A program made the translations under genes and the position numbers. Shown here one piece after another: positions 36,806 to 45,454 of a DNA stretch of 64,000 nucleotides (positions are counted from its first letter, which is position 1; each line of letters starts with the position of its first letter). This DNA comes from Lysobacter firmicutimachus (lineage in GTDB: Bacteria > Pseudomonadota > Gammaproteobacteria > Xanthomonadales > Xanthomonadaceae): assembly GCF_037027445.1 (NCBI RefSeq), contig NZ_JBANDL010000002.1:434001-498000 (forward strand), written 5' to 3'. A model generated the notes under the pieces. It was not told where the DNA came from, searched no databases, and saw nothing but the letters and a program-made list of their open reading frames with translations.

Positions 36806-38353
36806 ATGCCCAAGATGCAAAGCGCAAGAATGCGGAAGTCGCTGTTGGCCGCGATGCTGCTCGCTGCGGCCATTCCGGTTTACGCTGCGCCCGCGGCCGG
36901 CGCGCTGACCAAGGATAACGGCGCGCCGGTAGGCGACAATCAGAATTCGCAGACGGCCGGTCCCGACGGGCCGGTGCTGCTGCAAGACGTGCATTTGATC
37001 CAGAAGCTGCAGCGTTTCGACCGCGAACGCGTGCCGGAGCGGGTGGTGCATGCCCGCGGGTCGGGCGCGCACGGCAAGTTCGTCGCGACCGGCGAGCTGA
37101 GCCGCTACAGCCGGGCGAAAGTCTTCGCCAGCGGTGCCGACACGCCGGTGTTCGTGCGATTCTCGACCGTCATCCACGGCAACCATTCTCCGGAAACCCT
37201 GCGCGACCCGCGCGGTTTCGCCACCAAGTTCTACACCGCAGAGGGCAATTGGGACCTGGTCGGCAATAACCTGCCTGTGTTCTTCATCCGCGATGCGATG
37301 AAGTTCCCGGACATGGTGCACTCGCTGAAGCCGGCCCCGGACTCCAATCTGCAGGACCCGAACCGCTTCTTCGATTTCTTCTCGCACGTGCCCGAGGCGA
37401 CCCACATGCTGACGCGGGTCTACTCCGACTACGGTATTCCCGCGAACTACCGACAGATGGACGGCAACGGTGTGCACGCCTACAAGCTGGTCGATCAGGA
37501 CGGCAACTACGTCTATGCCAAGTTCCGCTGGGACAGCCGCCAGGGCGAAGCGAACCTCTCGGCGGCCGAAGCCTCCAAGCTGCAGGCCAACGATTTCAAC
37601 CACGCCTCGCGGGATCTGATCGCGGCGATCGACCGCGGTCAGTACCCGCAGTGGGATCTGTACGTGCAGATCCTCAAGCCCGAACAGCTCGACGACTTCG
37701 ATTTCGACCCGCTCGACGCGACCAAGGTGTGGCCCGGCGTGCCGGAAGTCAAAGCCGGGACCATGACCCTGAATCGCAATCCGAAGAACGTGTTCCAGGA
37801 GACCGAGCAAAGCGCCTTCGCCCCGGCCAACCTGGTCCCGGGCATCGAGCCCTCCGAAGACCGTTTGCTGCAGGGGCGTGTGTTCTCCTATTCCGACACT
37901 CAGCTGTACCGCGTCGGCACGAACGTGATGCAACTGCCGATCAACGCGCCGAAGAACACGGTCGTCAGCAACAACCAGGATGGCACGCTGAACGCCGGCG
38001 CGAGGACGGGATCGGTCAATTACGAGCCGTCCCGCAGCGAACCGAAGCCGGAGCAGGCCGGACAGCGGGCCAGCGCTCTGCCGCTGAAGGGAAGCACCCA
38101 GCAGGCGCGGATCGCCAAGACCCTGAACTTCCGCCAGGCCGGCGAGTTCTACCGGTCGTTGCCGCCGGCGCAGCGCAATAACCTCATCGCCAATCTGGCC
38201 GGCGATCTCGGCCAGGTGCGCAGCGACGAAGTCCGCTACACCATGCTCGCGCACTTCTACAAGGCCGATCCCGAGTACGGCGAGCGCATCGCCCGCGCGC
38301 TGAACGCCGACCGCGCTAAGGTCGAGCGTACGGCCGCCGGCATTCGCGAGTGA
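36806..38353 (+). CDS. katB: Periplasmic monofunctional catalase
   Basis: 515 residues. Converts hydrogen peroxide to water and oxygen. A signal peptide (MRKSLLAAMLLAAAIPVYAA; start could be the ATG at 36806, 36815 or 36830) places it in the periplasm, like KatB of Pseudomonas. Active-site residues: His82 in RVVHARGSGAHGKF, the Asn in LVGNNLPVFFIRD, and the haem-ligand Tyr in RVFSYSDTQLYRVG. FSTV and RDPRGFATKFYT are also typical. It is a small-subunit-type enzyme. The ankyrin-repeat gene ankB follows 141 bp downstream, as in Pseudomonas aeruginosa, where AnkB is needed for full KatB activity. The regulatory palindrome at 36665 suggests control with the secreted enzymes; no clear OxyR site was identified. 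Confidence 0.92.
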   Translation: MPKMQSARMRKSLLAAMLLAAAIPVYAAPAAGALTKDNGAPVGDNQNSQTAGPDGPVLLQDVHLIQKLQRFDRERVPERVVHARGSGAHGKFVATGELSRYSRAKVFASGADTPVFVRFSTVIHGNHSPETLRDPRGFATKFYTAEGNWDLVGNNLPVFFIRDAMKFPDMVHSLKPAPDSNLQDPNRFFDFFSHVPEATHMLTRVYSDYGIPANYRQMDGNGVHAYKLVDQDGNYVYAKFRWDSRQGEANLSAAEASKLQANDFNHASRDLIAAIDRGQYPQWDLYVQILKPEQLDDFDFDPLDATKVWPGVPEVKAGTMTLNRNPKNVFQETEQSAFAPANLVPGIEPSEDRLLQGRVFSYSDTQLYRVGTNVMQLPINAPKNTVVSNNQDGTLNAGARTGSVNYEPSRSEPKPEQAGQRASALPLKGSTQQARIAKTLNFRQAGEFYRSLPPAQRNNLIANLAGDLGQVRSDEVRYTMLAHFYKADPEYGERIARALNADRAKVERTAAGIRE

Positions 38354-38371
38354 GTTGAGCCGCGTTCCAAT

Positions 38372-38422
38372 GCCCGGAGTGGCGCAAAAAAGCCGCTCTC
38401 CCATCGGTGCGCCGCTCCGGGC
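38372..38422 (+). terminator. Long hairpin between katB and ankB
   Basis: 14-bp stem with one wobble (GCCCGGAGTGGCGC / GCGCCGCTCCGGGC) and a 23-nt loop, 19 nt after the katB stop. It may attenuate rather than end transcription into ankB. Confidence 0.45.
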
Positions 38423-38494
38423 TCTTTCCACAGGCAAGTCACGCGGCGACCGCGCGCACTGTCGCGCCGGTCCGCCGCGGATCGCGAGGCATAG

Positions 38495-39130
38495 ATGAAG
38501 CTGACTCCTTTCTTGGCCATGTTTCTGGCCGCCCTTCCATCGGTGTCCCTGTTCGCCGGTGGCAACGGAACGAATGGACATGCAGCGACGATCGCGGCCC
38601 AGGGCACGGAAGCCCAGGCCCGGCTCTTCGCCGCTGCCAGAGACGGCAATCTGACTGAGTTGCGCGCGGCGCTGGCCCAGGGGGCGGCGGCGTCCGAGCG
38701 CGACGATCGCGGCAATACGGCGTTGATCCTGGCCGCTTACTACGGCCATGCGCCGTTGGTCGATGCACTGTTGCTGGCCGGCGCCGACCCCAACGCAGGC
38801 GACGGCGTACGCGGCAACACGGCGTTGATGGGGGCGATATTCAAGGGCGATGAAGCCACCGCCAAGCGCATCATCGACGCTCCGGGGGCCGATGTGAACG
38901 CCAAGAACAAGGCCGGCCAAACCGCGGCGATGTTCGCTGCGCTGTTCGGCCGTTCGGCGATGCTCGACGCCCTGTCCGCGCGCGGCGCCGACCTGGATGC
39001 GATGGATGCCGGCGGCTACACGGCGGAGAATCTGGCTTTGCAGCAAGGCAACCAGGCCCTCGCACAACGCATCGCCGAACTTCGAGCCGGCGCGGCTCCT
39101 GCCTCAGCAGAGACGCCCAGCGCGAAGTAG
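38495..39130 (+). CDS. ankB: Periplasmic ankyrin-repeat protein, AnkB-like
   Basis: 211 residues; GAGG lies 6 nt before the ATG. Signal peptide MKLTPFLAMFLAALPSVSLF. Four ankyrin-type repeats follow (ARLFAAARDGNLTELRAALA; RGNTALILAAYYGHAPLVDA; RGNTALMGAIFKGDEATAKR; AGQTAAMFAALFGRSAMLDA), then a partial fifth. In P. aeruginosa the equivalent gene supports catalase KatB, probably by protecting or presenting the enzyme in the periplasm. The same neighbourhood is kept here, so the same role is inferred. Confidence 0.85.
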   Translation: MKLTPFLAMFLAALPSVSLFAGGNGTNGHAATIAAQGTEAQARLFAAARDGNLTELRAALAQGAAASERDDRGNTALILAAYYGHAPLVDALLLAGADPNAGDGVRGNTALMGAIFKGDEATAKRIIDAPGADVNAKNKAGQTAAMFAALFGRSAMLDALSARGADLDAMDAGGYTAENLALQQGNQALAQRIAELRAGAAPASAETPSAK

Positions 39131-39375
39131 ACGGCAGGCACGGCCGAGCGACGCAGCATCGAGCGATGCTGCTGTCCGCGCCGTCGGAGCGGCGCCGCTG
39201 TCGGCGTGTCGACGGGCGACGGTGCCTGCAGCGGATCGCATCGCCCGCGTCGAGTCAAGGCGAGCTGCGCCGACGATTCGCCAGCGTCGATCGAAATACG
39301 TAACCACCACAACACGAGCTACCGCTGCGGCGGCATGGGCCGCCGCAGGCACCTTCCCCACGGAGATGCAGACGT

Positions 39376-39912
39376 ATGAAGATTGCGATACCCGCCGTTG
39401 CCCTGGCTGGCCTGTTATCGACGGCGCCGATGCCGGCCGTCTCGAAGGCGCAACAGCCGATGTCCTGCGCTCGGGTCAACGAGCAACAAGTGGCAGCGCT
39501 GTTCGATCGTTGGAACGCTTCGCTCGGTACCGGCGACCCCGATAAAGTAGCGGCGAACTACGCTCCAGACGGCGTGTTGTTGGCGACGGTCTCAAACCGT
39601 CCGCGCAAGACCCCGGCCGATATCCGCGAGTACTTCGTCAAGTTCCTCAAGGCCAAGCCGGTCGGCAAGATCGACAGCCGGACCGTGAAGATCGGCTGCA
39701 ACATCGCCCAGGACGTCGGGACCTACACGTTCCGGTTCGCCGACGGCAAAACCGTGCACGCCCGTTACACCTACGTCTACGAATGGAACGGCGAAAAATG
39801 GCTGATCGCGCACCATCATTCCTCGGCGATGCCGGAGCCCGTGGCTGATGCGGAACGAGCGGCACCGTCCGGCGAGCCGGGCAAGCGCGCCGGGAACGCC
39901 TCCAAGCGTTGA
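39376..39912 (+). CDS. Exported SnoaL/DUF4440-like (SgcJ/EcaC-type) protein
   Basis: 178 residues; GGAG lies 9 nt before the ATG. Signal peptide to about residue 25 (MKIAIPAVALAGLLSTAPMP). The rest is a cystatin-like alpha+beta fold of the NTF2 superfamily: VAALFDRWNASLGTGDPDKV, YAPDGVLLATVSNRPRKTPA, YTYVYEWNGEKWLIAHHHSS. The HHHSS end is typical of the SgcJ/EcaC group. Such proteins are small binding or isomerase-like domains and also resemble the CaMKII association domain. No catalytic role can be assigned. It is 245 bp downstream of ankB on the same strand. Confidence 0.75.
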   Translation: MKIAIPAVALAGLLSTAPMPAVSKAQQPMSCARVNEQQVAALFDRWNASLGTGDPDKVAANYAPDGVLLATVSNRPRKTPADIREYFVKFLKAKPVGKIDSRTVKIGCNIAQDVGTYTFRFADGKTVHARYTYVYEWNGEKWLIAHHHSSAMPEPVADAERAAPSGEPGKRAGNASKR

Positions 39913-39956
39913 ACCGGCACGGCGGCGAACGTCGCGTCCGGCTGCCGGTTCAGGAT

Positions 39957-39981
39957 CAGGAGCGCGTACGTCGCGCTCCTG
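39957..39981. terminator. Hairpin after the DUF4440-like gene
   Basis: 10-bp perfect stem CAGGAGCGCG / CGCGCTCCTG with a TACGT loop. A longer-range stem GAACCGGCA / TGCCGGTTC at 39911-39951 precedes it. No T-run. Confidence 0.4.
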
Positions 39982-40388
39982 GTGCCATCCATCCTCGGCG
40001 ACCCCGTCTTACGGCGATCTCCAGATTCGCTCTGTCTGAACGCTCTATCGATTCCGCCGGTCGCCGATGTGTGCGCTGGACTCTGCACCATGCGCCTCGC
40101 TTCCAGGGACGGAGCGAAGCGCCCGTCCATGGCATCCGCAACCACCGCCGTCGCACGTGAGCGATGGTATTCCATTTTCTCGTCCCTGTTCGCATCGGAT
40201 CGATAGCGAACATCCCATCTGTGTGTCGCATCGGAATCGAGTGCCGCTCGCGCCGTGGCGAGCGCGTAAAGGTGTTCATCGCGTCGGTAAACGGTCGGTG
40301 AATCTCGGCTGTGTGCTAGGAAATTTGCCAATGTTCGGTATCGACCGGGCCGGCGCATCGTCGAGCTGCTGCGCAAACGGCACCGAGA
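39982..40388. other. Intergenic region upstream of the S8 protease pseudogene
   Basis: No gene is supported. It holds the regulatory site at 40316. Confidence 0.4.
40316..40331. promoter_or_regulatory. RcsAB/BvgA-like site upstream of the S8 protease
   Basis: CTAGGAAATTTGCCAA, 58 bp before the start of the protease frame. The left arm TAGGAAATTT is the BvgA/RcsAB-type heptad; the right arm is degenerate. Confidence 0.4.
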
Positions 40389-42063
40389 ATGCAGATTCGC
40401 GTGTCTGGATCTAATACGTTTGACTTCAACCGTCTTTCGTCTCTGATTGCCGCGGTACTGGTTTGCTCCCCCTGTTCGGCGTTGGCCGGGCAGGTGGTCA
40501 CCTCGGGATTGGAAGCCGGGGAGCGCTACGACGGATTCATCGTCAAGTATCGTGCAGGAAGTGCGGAACGATCGGGCGTCGCAAAAGTCAAAAGCGCGCT
40601 CGCCAAAGCGGGAAAGAGCGCGATCGGAACGGCTTCGCTGTCCTTGGGCCACAGCCGACGCCTGGCCGTCGGAGCGGACTTGCTGAAATCTTCCAGCAAG
40701 CTCGACCGCGTTCAAGCCGAGGCGCTCATGCGAAAGTTGGCGGCCGCCCCCAACGTGGAGTACGTACAGGTCAATGGCCGTCTGTATCCCGCGCTGACGC
40801 CGAACGAAACCCATTACGGCCGCCAATGGGGTTTCTCGGGTGCGAATGGCATTCGCGCCCAACCCGCCTGGGACCGGGCGACCTGACGCGGCGTGGTAGT
40901 CGCGGTTCTGGATATCGGCATTACCGATCATCCAAATCTCAACGGCAATGTTCTTCCGGGCTATGACTTCGTCAGCGACGCCGCGAACGCGCGCGACGGC
41001 AACGGCCGCGACGACTATCCTGCCGACGAAGGCGACTGGAACAAGGACGCGAATCTCTGCCGGGTTCGCGACTCCGGTTGGCACGGCACCCACGTGGCCG
41101 GTACCGTGGCCGCGTCGGCGAACAATGCGGCCGGCGTTGCGGGAACCGCGTTCGGCGCCCAGATCGTTCCGGTTCGCGTGTTGGCCCGATGCGGGGGGCA
41201 CGTTCGCGGATATCGCCGACGCGATCACCTGGTCGTCGGGCAGGGACGTTCCCGGCGTTCCCGTCAACCAGAATCCGGTCGAAGTGGTCAACATGAGCCT
41301 CGGTGGCGGCGGTGCATGCCCTCGCGTCTTGCAAGATGCTATCGATGGCGCAGTCGGGCGCGGCACTACCGTCGTGGTTGCGGCCGGAAACGATGCCATG
41401 GATGCCGCCGAGTTCCAGCCGGCCAGTTGCGCGAACGTCATCGCGGTCGCGGCCACGAACGAGGACGGTTCGGCTGCTTGGTTCACCAACTTCGGCGCCA
41501 GCGTCGATGTGGCGGCACCGGGCACCGATATCTATTCGACGCTCAATACCGGCCTCACCACGCCGGGAGTCGCATCCTACGCCGCTTCCAGCGGCACCTC
41601 GATGGCGGCGCCTCATGTGGGCGGCGTAGTGGCCTTGGCCCAATCGGTCGCCGATGTTCCCCGGACGCCGGCGCAGATCGAAGCCCTGATCAAGGACAAC
41701 GCGACGCGCTTCGCGGTAGTGCCGGACGATGCCATCGGCTCGGGCATCGTCAACGCCGAGGCGGTCGTCAATGCGGTCGCGCCCCAGCGGCAGTGGTATC
41801 TCTATCGCAACACGCTGCTGTCCCTCGATGGCGCCGGTAAGGCCGTCTGCGTCACGCCCCTGGGCCGCCCTGCGGAGTGTTACCAGCTGCCCCGCACCGA
41901 TCGCGAGTATCTGCGCCAGTTGCTTGCCACCGCCACGGCCGCGGGGCGCACGTTGGCGTGCGGCAGTCAGACCTACGTCGACGCCTGGGGCGCCGTCACC
42001 TCGGATCGGAACCACTGGTGCAACGCGTTCCCGCGCGAACGACCGGCGCTGCAACCGCTGTGA
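40389..42063 (+). pseudogene. Subtilisin-family (S8) secreted protease, broken by a stop and a frameshift
   Basis: The gene begins with a signal peptide (FNRLSSLIAAVLVCSPCSAL) and an inhibitor-like propeptide. The catalytic triad regions all survive: VVVAVLDIG (Asp), WHGTHVAGT (His) and SSGTSMAAPHVGG (Ser). Two lesions break it. A TGA at 40884-40886 lies between the propeptide and the catalytic domain, where relatives have Gly (RATGRG; a GGA-to-TGA change). A six-G run at 41193-41198 carries one G too many, shifting RCGGTFADIADAI out of frame. Downstream the frame runs to a stop at 42063. Residues are otherwise well conserved, so decay is recent, or expression needs readthrough and slippage. 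It should once have been a secreted lytic protease. Confidence 0.85.
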
Positions 42064-42106
42064 TCGTTGTGGCCGGTCGCTCGCGATCGGCTTCGACTTC
42101 GTTGCA

Positions 42107-42134
42107 AGGTCAATCCCGTTCGCGGGATTGACCT
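42107..42134. terminator. Shared terminator hairpin between convergent genes
   Basis: 12-bp perfect stem AGGTCAATCCCG / CGGGATTGACCT closed by a very stable TTCG loop. It lies 43 nt after the protease stop and 17 nt after the effector stop on the other strand. Confidence 0.75.
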
Positions 42135-42151
42135 CTCAAGCCGGCGAAGCT

Positions 42152-43333
42152 TCAATACCGGCGCGGCCCCAGGGTCGGCGCGGACGGTGCTTGAGGAGAT
42201 TCGAACATGCTGCGCAATGCGCTCACCGATGATTGCTCGGCGACGGCCTCGATCCTGGCCGGTTGCGTCGTCTCGGCGGCGGTCCGCGCCGATTGAATGG
42301 CGGGCAGCGCGGCGGGCGACTGCAGCAACGCATACTTATGAGCCGGTTCGTGGGCACTGCCCTGGATCGCGAACAGGCCGCCGTTCCTGCCCGGCTCCAC
42401 CGAGTCGATCCGATCCAGTGGTGGCTGGGCGTTGTGCGCGGCATCGGCGAGAGCCGCGGCATTATGAGTTTTTTCCGGCACGCCGATGGTCGCGGTGAGC
42501 GGATTGCGGCCCAGGCCGGTGAGCGCTTGGCCGTACAGCGCGTGCATGGGATTGGCCGGATCGGCGTAAGGATGTTCATAGCCGAAGGCCTGGCCTGCGT
42601 CCGGCGCGACCGCTGGGGCGCTGCCGTTCGTCGTCCCGGGCGACGCGCTCGCCGGAACCGCGGCGTCCGCCGCCGGCGGAAGCTCGGGACCGGCATGCGG
42701 CATGACGTGCCAGGGGCCGTTCTGCTCGAGGCTGCGAGTACGCGTGATCCACTCTTCCGGCAGGCCGGTGAGGAACGCGACTTCGCCATCGCCATTTGGG
42801 CTGTAGACGGCGATGATCGCGGCATTGTCGATGGAGGCGCTATCGGTCAGCAGGACGGGCTTGCTGGACCCGATTCCGGTCTTCGGGTCGGGCGCCGGAT
42901 GCGCATCGCTCAGCGAGTGGATTTCCCTGGGTTCCTGGACGATCCGTGTTCTGCGTGTGGGATCGATGTCCCAGGCGTACATCCGGTCGAGCGGCATCTC
43001 GATCAGGTACTGATGCCTGCGATGGTCGAATCCGCCTACGCCGATGTTGGGCGAGGTGGACACATGCATGGTGGTGGCGCTGGTTTCCTTGCGGATCTGG
43101 TCGTAGAGCGCGGGCAGTCCGACCAGCGTCGGCTGGTTCCGGGTTCGCTCGAAGTACTCGGCGATGGTGTTGCCCGGAGCTTTCGGCAGATTCAGCGGCG
43201 CATTCGGGTCGATCAACGCACGCGCCACCAGTTGTCGTGCGGCCGACGGATCCAGCGGAACCCTGGCCTGGAATCCGCTTTCGGCGATCTGTTCGGGAGC
43301 CCGGTTATCGGCTCGATAGACTGCGAATGGCAC
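42152..43333 (-). CDS. Putative type IV secretion effector: ADP-ribosyltransferase domain with XVIPCD-like tail
   Basis: 393 residues from a GTG at 43333 with AGGAG at 7-nt spacing; the upstream ATG frame lacks this. The N-terminal ~200 residues look like a cholera-toxin-type mono-ADP-ribosyltransferase. VYRADNRAPEQIAESGF (Arg7) aligns with the NAD-binding start of cholera toxin A. HVSTS (92-94) is the STS strand. GDGEVAFLTGLPEEWI (Asp182, Glu184) aligns with the E-x-E turn, giving D-x-E. Such enzymes attach ADP-ribose to a target protein or nucleic acid. After a Pro/Ala linker, residues ~255-375 (NPMHALYGQALTGLG, KTHNAAALADAAHNAQPPLD, GGLFAIQG) resemble the XVIPCD signal of Xanthomonadales T4SS antibacterial effectors. 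No obvious immunity gene is adjacent. The enzyme activity is inferred, the fold assignment is good. Confidence 0.72.
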   Translation of the reverse strand: MPFAVYRADNRAPEQIAESGFQARVPLDPSAARQLVARALIDPNAPLNLPKAPGNTIAEYFERTRNQPTLVGLPALYDQIRKETSATTMHVSTSPNIGVGGFDHRRHQYLIEMPLDRMYAWDIDPTRRTRIVQEPREIHSLSDAHPAPDPKTGIGSSKPVLLTDSASIDNAAIIAVYSPNGDGEVAFLTGLPEEWITRTRSLEQNGPWHVMPHAGPELPPAADAAVPASASPGTTNGSAPAVAPDAGQAFGYEHPYADPANPMHALYGQALTGLGRNPLTATIGVPEKTHNAAALADAAHNAQPPLDRIDSVEPGRNGGLFAIQGSAHEPAHKYALLQSPAALPAIQSARTAAETTQPARIEAVAEQSSVSALRSMFESPQAPSAPTLGPRRY

Positions 43334-44199
43334 GGTGTGGCTCCTGTGGTTTTTGGGGGATATGAAGCATCGGCGCGCGCTGCGCTGCGGCCGCATTGCC
43401 GGAATGCCGAACGCGATCGCCGCGCACGCGCCCGCCGTCGCGAATGCGCGCGAATCCGCAGAACCGGGTGCATGCCGGGCAGCGTCGCGATACGCGGAGA
43501 CGTTTCATCCGTGCGCTTCGCGTCGGCGGTCGTATCGGGACACAGCCGCGCTGGTTCCTGCGCCGGCGGCTGAAGCGATGCCGTTAAGACTATTCAGCAA
43601 GTTCGCTGTCGAAGGACATAGGGAAAACTCCTATGGCGGCGCCTAAGAGCATTCCGTATACGATTTCTGCAGGCTCTGTGCGCTAATGAGGTCGAGCCGA
43701 TGGAGCGACGAAACGAGCGCGCGCCAAACGAATGATCGAACAATCACGTGTTCCATCGACGGTACCGGCAACGTCGATGCCGGCCCGGTCATCGGTTCGG
43801 CGGCCAGCGATGTCCGCCTCGCGCGCCACGCCAAGGAAGCGCGAGGCGGTGCGCAATCGACGATCGCCTATCGACTTTCCATGGAATGAAGCGGGGGCGG
43901 GCTTCGGCCCACCCCACTTCCTTTGGTGTATCGGACACGGAAGCCGTTCCTGCGCAGGTCGGCGCGATGCTGGGTGGATCGGACGAGTGCGTAGCACGTA
44001 TGGGCCGGGTCGTTCGGACGAATCAGTTGGGTGATCGGCGATATAAGCCGTTCGCTTGGCTACGTATCCACGGGAGCATCGTCGTCGAGCCGGCTGGTGC
44101 CGGGAGGGGCGTGCAACGCCGCATCGTTCGCGGCCACTGCGTCGACAGGTGCATCGCGCGGTAGCGTCCGGCGGCCGCGCGAACGGGAGAGCAGCGAGG
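43334..44199. other. Intergenic region, 866 bases; no supported gene
   Basis: I looked specifically for a small lipoprotein or immunity-like gene beside the effector and found none with a lipobox or ribosome binding site on either strand. A weak regulatory-site match lies at 43643. Confidence 0.4.
43643..43656. promoter_or_regulatory. Weak RcsAB/BvgA-like site between the effector and regulator genes
   Basis: CTAAGAGCATTCCG shares CTAAGA and ATTCC with the strong sites. It is about 310 bp upstream of the effector start and 540 bp upstream of the regulator at 44200. Confidence 0.25.
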
Positions 44200-44844
44200 A
44201 TGAAGCGAGGCGAGAGGATCATCATAGCCGATCGGCTTCCGGTCATGCGGGTGTTCTTGCGCGATTTGGTCGAAAAAGAATACGGGGACGGACTCGCTTC
44301 GGTTCGGCTCGCTTGCAGTGCCGATGAACTGATGGATGGGTTGGAGAATGAGGCCCCGGATCTGGTCATCGTCGATCCGTGCATGTCGGCAGTCGGCAAT
44401 GGCATTGCCTTGTTGCGGCAGACCGTGTTGCGCAGCCGAAACGCCAAACTGGTGGTGCATGCTTCGAACGAGCACGGCCTGTTCGCCTTGGCCGCGCTGG
44501 AGCTGGGCGTCAAAGCCTACATCCTCAAAGTCAGCAGTCCCGATCTGCTGCTGCGTGCGATTCGGCAGGTTGCGGCCGGCCATACCTTCGTGGACCCGGC
44601 CGTCGATATCGCATCGGCGATGAACCATTCCTGGTCGACGCTCACGCCGATGGAGCGCAGCGTGATGCTGTCTCTGGCCAAGGGCAAGGTCGTGAACGGA
44701 ATTGCCATCGACCTGGGCCGCAGCTACAAGACCGTAGCGACCCACAAATACAACGCCAAGCGCAAGCTGGGACTGAAGAGCAAAGAAGAGATCCTACCGT
44801 TCTTCCTGGTCAACGGGCTCGACCACCTGCTCGACGGGGTATGA
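44200..44844 (+). CDS. NarL/LuxR-type response regulator with atypical receiver
   Basis: 214 residues from the ATG at 44200. The N-terminal receiver keeps the phosphoacceptor Asp59 (DLVIVDPCMSAVG) and the Lys in YILKVSS. The acidic pair near the start is reduced to a single Asp (IIIADRLPVM instead of ADDHP), so phosphorylation by a kinase may be weak or absent. The C-terminal helix-turn-helix (LTPMERSVMLSLAKGKVVNG; GRSYKTVATHKYNAKRKLGL) belongs to the RcsB/BvgA/EvgA branch. It is a paralogue of the regulator at 58766-59488. It stands upstream of the DUF11/OmpA operon and near several RcsAB/BvgA-like sites, so it may control that operon and the exported enzymes. Confidence 0.85.
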   Translation: MKRGERIIIADRLPVMRVFLRDLVEKEYGDGLASVRLACSADELMDGLENEAPDLVIVDPCMSAVGNGIALLRQTVLRSRNAKLVVHASNEHGLFALAALELGVKAYILKVSSPDLLLRAIRQVAAGHTFVDPAVDIASAMNHSWSTLTPMERSVMLSLAKGKVVNGIAIDLGRSYKTVATHKYNAKRKLGLKSKEEILPFFLVNGLDHLLDGV

Positions 44845-44870
44845 GCGAGATCTATAGCGACCTAGTTTTC

Positions 44871-44884
44871 GGGGGGGGGGGGGG
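44871..44884 (+). repeat. Homopolymer of 14 G
   Basis: An uninterrupted run of 14 G, 26 nt after the stop codon of the regulator and 10 nt before a regulatory palindrome. It is prone to slippage during replication and to length error in sequencing. Confidence 0.85.
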
Positions 44885-44893
44885 CAACGACGT

Positions 44894-44909
44894 CTAAGAA
44901 ATTTCCTAG
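44894..44909. promoter_or_regulatory. RcsAB/BvgA-type palindrome upstream of the DUF11/OmpA operon
   Basis: CTAAGAAATTTCCTAG. The core TAAGAAATTTCCTA is two inverted TTTCYTA heptads, the form described for BvgA sites. Confidence 0.55.
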
Positions 44910-44937
44910 AAAGCCCCGCCCCAGCCTGTGTGCCGGA

Positions 44938-44951
44938 CTAAGACATTTCCG
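44938..44951. promoter_or_regulatory. Second RcsAB/BvgA-like site upstream of the DUF11/OmpA operon
   Basis: CTAAGACATTTCCG, 44 bp from the first site, about four helical turns. The left arm and TTTCC are conserved; the last bases are degenerate. Confidence 0.4.
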
Positions 44952-45214
44952 CATACCAAAGCAATAAGACTCTCAGCACAATGTTTCATGTTGGGATGGT
45001 AGTCACCGTTTTTGCACCCAGGGATGGGGTTGGAGTGCGTTCTCTAGCGCGCTTCGGGGCGCGGGAGGCTGCGGGTGGCGGGTCGTAGCGAGTCCAGCAG
45101 CGGCTGAGACATCGCCGTCCGGCCGCCGCCTTACGAAATCGGCAATCACAGCGGGCGCCTCAGCGGGCGCTCGACCGGCGGAGCTTTGTCCGGCGGATCA
45201 GGGGGTACTGGCCT

Positions 45215-45454
45215 ATGAACTTCAACACACATCGTCATGCGGTCCGCTCGATCGCGACCACGGCAGGGGCGGCCGGTTCATCGCCGGCTTGCGCTCGCGG
45301 CCCCGCTCCAGCGGGAAGACGGGGGGAGTTCCTCAGTCCCGGCTCGCGGCTCAACAGCCGTGCCTTGCTGACTTTGATTTTCGCCTTGCTCGGCTGCGCC
45401 GGGCTGTCGGTGATAGCGCGAGAGTTTTCGTGGTGGGGCGGTAGTGTCGTTTGA
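45215..45454 (+). CDS. Doubtful small membrane protein
   Basis: 79 codons with one hydrophobic segment near the end (ALLTLIFALLGCAGLSVIAR). No family is recognised, the ribosome binding site is poor and the first half is low-complexity. It lies in the leader region of the DUF11/OmpA gene and may be chance. Confidence 0.25.
   Translation: MNFNTHRHAVRSIATTAGAAGSSPACARGPAPAGRRGEFLSPGSRLNSRALLTLIFALLGCAGLSVIAREFSWWGGSVV

Noticed and set aside
43334..44199. Search for an immunity gene for the ADP-ribosyltransferase effector
   Set aside because: No frame with a lipobox, signal peptide or credible start on either strand; the immunity factor, if any, is elsewhere or inside another gene class.
45215..45454. 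Idea that the short frame before the DUF11 gene is a regulatory leader peptide
   Set aside because: No run of regulatory codons, no attenuator-like hairpins nearby and a poor ribosome binding site.
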